From: Acidimicrobium sp. BACL17 MAG-120823-bin42
Lineage (GTDB): Bacteria > Actinomycetota > Acidimicrobiia > Acidimicrobiales > Ilumatobacteraceae
Assembly (NCBI GenBank): GCA_001438985.1
Contig: LIAZ01000071.1
Coordinates: forward strand, 1-6,572
Direction: 5' to 3'
DNA: 6,572 bases
Numbering within the stretch: the stretch's first letter is position 1; each line of letters begins with the position of its first letter. Below, piece by piece: positions 4,913 to 6,572 of this stretch. Made by a program: the position numbers and the translations under genes. The notes beneath the pieces were generated by a model, which saw nothing but the letters and a program-made list of their open reading frames with translations, had not been told where the DNA came from and did not search any database.

Positions 4913-6073
4913 TTACAACGAAGCAAGGACTTGTTGAAAGTCCGCAATCACATCTGCTGTTGATTCCAGTCCTACAGACACGCGCAACAACCCTTGTGTA
5001 ATTCCTGCGGTTACTTGGTCTTCAGGCAATACTCCTACATGGGTGCTGCTTGCAGGATGACAGATGAGTGTCTCAGGACCGCCTAGCGAAACTGCCGGAC
5101 AAATAAGTTTCACACCATCAACAACTTTGCGCGCGGCGTCTTTGCCACCAGCAACTTCACAACTGAGCAGCGATCCAAACTGACGCATTTGTTTTTCAGC
5201 AAGTGCATGTTGTGGATGGCTGGACAGACCGGGGTAGTGAACTGCCGAGATCGCTTTGTGCGATGCAAGATACTTTGCTAACTCCATTGCGCTGTTGCAT
5301 TGATGCGCAAGTCGTACACCGAGCGTACGAATACCACGCAAACCGTTTACTGCGTCATAAGGCGATGCGGTCGCACCGTGTAGAACGGAGTAACTCCAAA
5401 TCGCATCAATCAAATCCTTCTCACCGGCAACGACACCAAGTGTTGCGTCGTTATGTCCGGCAATACCTTTTGTTGCAGAGTGCACGACAAGTGAGACACC
5501 GTGGGCAAGAGGGTTTTGACCAAGGGGAGTAGCAAGCGTCGAATCAACAACCGTGTACGGACCTTTGATGGCAGCCAATTCACTGAAATCGACTATTCCC
5601 ATTTGTGGGTTCGAAGGCGACTCGGCAAGCACCATCATGGTCTTTCCTGGTTTTACGGCAGCAGCAAATGCGCCAGGCTTTGCGCCATCAACAAAGGTGA
5701 CATCAATGCCAAGACGCTTACATGGCCCATTGAGGAACGCAACTGTGCCGCCATACAACTGGCTTTGCGCAACGATGTGGTCTCCCGTTGAGCACAGCGC
5801 AAGGATGATCGAAGAAATCGCACCCATGCCAGATCCAAATGCGAGCGCATCCTCAGCATCTTCAAGTTCGGCAATCGCACGTTCGAATTCGCGTACCGAT
5901 GGGTTTGAGTAGCGGGCGTAATTACCTGTCTGATGCACAGAGACAGCAGCTTTACTCGTCTCCTCTAAACCACTTGACTGCCACGTGGTGCTTGTCCAAA
6001 TAGTGGGTGAAAGCGCACCAGAATCATCACGACCCGAGGTTATGGCTGTGGTTTCCGGCTGTTGCTTTGGCAC
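4913..6073 (-). CDS. Trans-sulfuration family PLP enzyme (cystathionine gamma-synthase/lyase type)
   Basis: A fold-type I PLP enzyme of methionine/cysteine metabolism, 386 residues from the GTG at 6073. Family residues in this numbering: YARYSNPS at 52-59 (phosphate-contacting Tyr52 and Arg54 from the neighbouring subunit), GSGMGA at 81-86, Tyr107 in QLYGG stacking on PLP, Asp177 in VVDSTLATP, the PLP lysine Lys202 in SATK, SLGGPETLICHP at 329-340, and Arg364 in LLRVSVG binding the substrate carboxylate. The residue two after Tyr107 is Gly, where methionine gamma-lyase has its key Cys, so synthase or cystathionine lyase is more likely; the length is shorter than typical acetylhomoserine sulfhydrylases. 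The exact reaction stays open. A TTG at 6094 would add seven residues; I prefer 6073 because TACGAT lies six bases before it. It follows the second oxidoreductase on the same strand, about 41 bases after that stop. Confidence 0.88.
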   Translation of the reverse strand: MPKQQPETTAITSGRDDSGALSPTIWTSTTWQSSGLEETSKAAVSVHQTGNYARYSNPSVREFERAIAELEDAEDALAFGSGMGAISSIILALCSTGDHIVAQSQLYGGTVAFLNGPCKRLGIDVTFVDGAKPGAFAAAVKPGKTMMVLAESPSNPQMGIVDFSELAAIKGPYTVVDSTLATPLGQNPLAHGVSLVVHSATKGIAGHNDATLGVVAGEKDLIDAIWSYSVLHGATASPYDAVNGLRGIRTLGVRLAHQCNSAMELAKYLASHKAISAVHYPGLSSHPQHALAEKQMRQFGSLLSCEVAGGKDAARKVVDGVKLICPAVSLGGPETLICHPASSTHVGVLPEDQVTAGITQGLLRVSVGLESTADVIADFQQVLASL

Positions 6074-6079
6074 TATCTC

Positions 6080-6085
6080 ATCGTA
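6080..6085 (-). promoter_or_regulatory. Candidate -10 box of the trans-sulfuration gene, leaderless type
   Basis: Minus-strand TACGAT matches TANNNT and is followed by six bases and the GTG at 6073. If used, it gives this gene its own leaderless start, apart from any read-through from the oxidoreductase upstream. No -35 is evident. The box lies inside the reading frame if the TTG at 6094 is the true start. Confidence 0.35.
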
Positions 6086-6114
6086 ATGAAACAAGCGGCT
6101 GCCACATGCTTTAT

Positions 6115-6572
6115 TTACACGTGCGGAAGCACCTCTTTGCCCAATAGATCGATCTGATCCAGGTCATCAAGATCAAGGATCTGCATATAGATGGTTTCCG
6201 CTCCGGCCTGTTTCCAGCCACGAATCTTGTTCACCAATTCGTCTGGAGTTCCACACAGCCCATTTGCACGCAATTCAACAACCTCGCGACCAATCTTTTT
6301 CGTCCGTCGTTCAACTTCTTCAACATTTGAACCACAGACGGTGGCCTGCGCAACGGTGTACTTCAGTGAACTGGGGTCACGCCCAATCGCCGAACATGCA
6401 TCACGCACTCGCTCGCATTGTTCAACAAATGCATCCTTGTTCACAAACGGCATGTTGAACTCGGTCGCATACTTGGCTGCCAACATCGGTGTCTTCTTCG
6501 TGCCACGTCCACCAACGATGACCGGAATGCGTGATTGCACCGGCTTTGGCAAACCTGGTGAGTTCTCCACGT
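6115..6572 (-). CDS. LLM-class F420-dependent oxidoreductase, C-terminal part, cut by the right edge
   Basis: About 152 codons of the C-terminal half of a luciferase-like TIM-barrel oxidoreductase. The first visible residues, VENSPGLPKPVQ, match the loop before the strand IPVIVGGRGTKKT, which is internal in this family; the GTG at 6570 is therefore a Val codon and not the start. After it come LAAKYATEFN, then AIGRDPSSLKYTVAQAT, a GTPDELVNKIRGWKQAGAETIY segment close to the end, and the stop TAA at 6117-6115. The F420 signature region is off the window, so cofactor use rests on similarity to actinobacterial relatives. It differs clearly from the complete oxidoreductase at 109-864 (VGGRGTKKT here, IGGGGEKRT there), so the two are not recent duplicates. 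Substrate unknown. The trans-sulfuration gene follows on the same strand. Confidence 0.85.
   Translation of the reverse strand, partial: VENSPGLPKPVQSRIPVIVGGRGTKKTPMLAAKYATEFNMPFVNKDAFVEQCERVRDACSAIGRDPSSLKYTVAQATVCGSNVEEVERRTKKIGREVVELRANGLCGTPDELVNKIRGWKQAGAETIYMQILDLDDLDQIDLLGKEVLPHV

Noticed and set aside
5203..5912. Several plus-strand frames within the trans-sulfuration gene
   Set aside because: They lie opposite a complete, well-conserved enzyme and show no motif.
6115..6570. GTG at 6570 as the true start of the right-edge oxidoreductase
   Set aside because: The following residues match the middle of the family, so the gene must continue beyond the edge.
1..6572. Mobile elements, CRISPR arrays, tRNA, rRNA or riboswitches
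   Set aside because: No transposase, spaced repeats, tRNA-like or rRNA-like stretches were seen, and the gaps between genes are too short to hold a riboswitch.

Overview
The window is gene-dense bacterial DNA of roughly even base composition, with no gap between genes longer than about 50 bases. It most resembles a streamlined actinobacterium, perhaps an aquatic acidimicrobial lineage. The reasons are two luciferase-like enzymes of the F420-dependent type, GTG starts, and several genes whose start codon follows a TANNNT -10 box by only 6 to 9 bases, the usual look of leaderless actinobacterial transcripts. The lineage is an inference; no marker gene for taxonomy is present.

Layout, left to right. 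Bases 1-59 may hold the start of a minus-strand gene. A compact F420-type oxidoreductase runs rightward (109-864). It meets, stop against stop, a leftward nucleoside hydrolase (865-1797). Divergent from that, across about 36 bases, a ribokinase-family kinase (1834-2715) overlaps by four bases a group II PLP-dependent decarboxylase (2712-4121). Next come three small ribosomal protein genes: L31 type B leftward (4136-4426), and L28 (4473-4709) and L33 (4719-4889) rightward, from a shared 46-base divergent promoter region. A leftward block follows: a truncated second F420-type oxidoreductase (from the right edge to 6115), then a trans-sulfuration enzyme (4913-6073).

How the genes may work together. 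Nucleoside hydrolase plus ribokinase makes a short salvage route: nucleoside to base plus ribose, then ribose to ribose 5-phosphate. The decarboxylase is translationally tied to the kinase but has no obvious link to that route. L31, L28 and L33 all lack the cysteine pairs that bind zinc in alternative forms of these proteins, so they form a zinc-independent ribosomal set. The trans-sulfuration enzyme belongs to methionine/cysteine metabolism.

I found no mobile element, CRISPR array, tRNA, rRNA or toxin-like gene, and no clear new defence or other exotic system. The most interesting signals are regulatory: the symmetric L31/L28 promoter region with a near-palindrome midway, leaderless-type starts, and short GC hairpins without U-tracts at the convergent gene ends.
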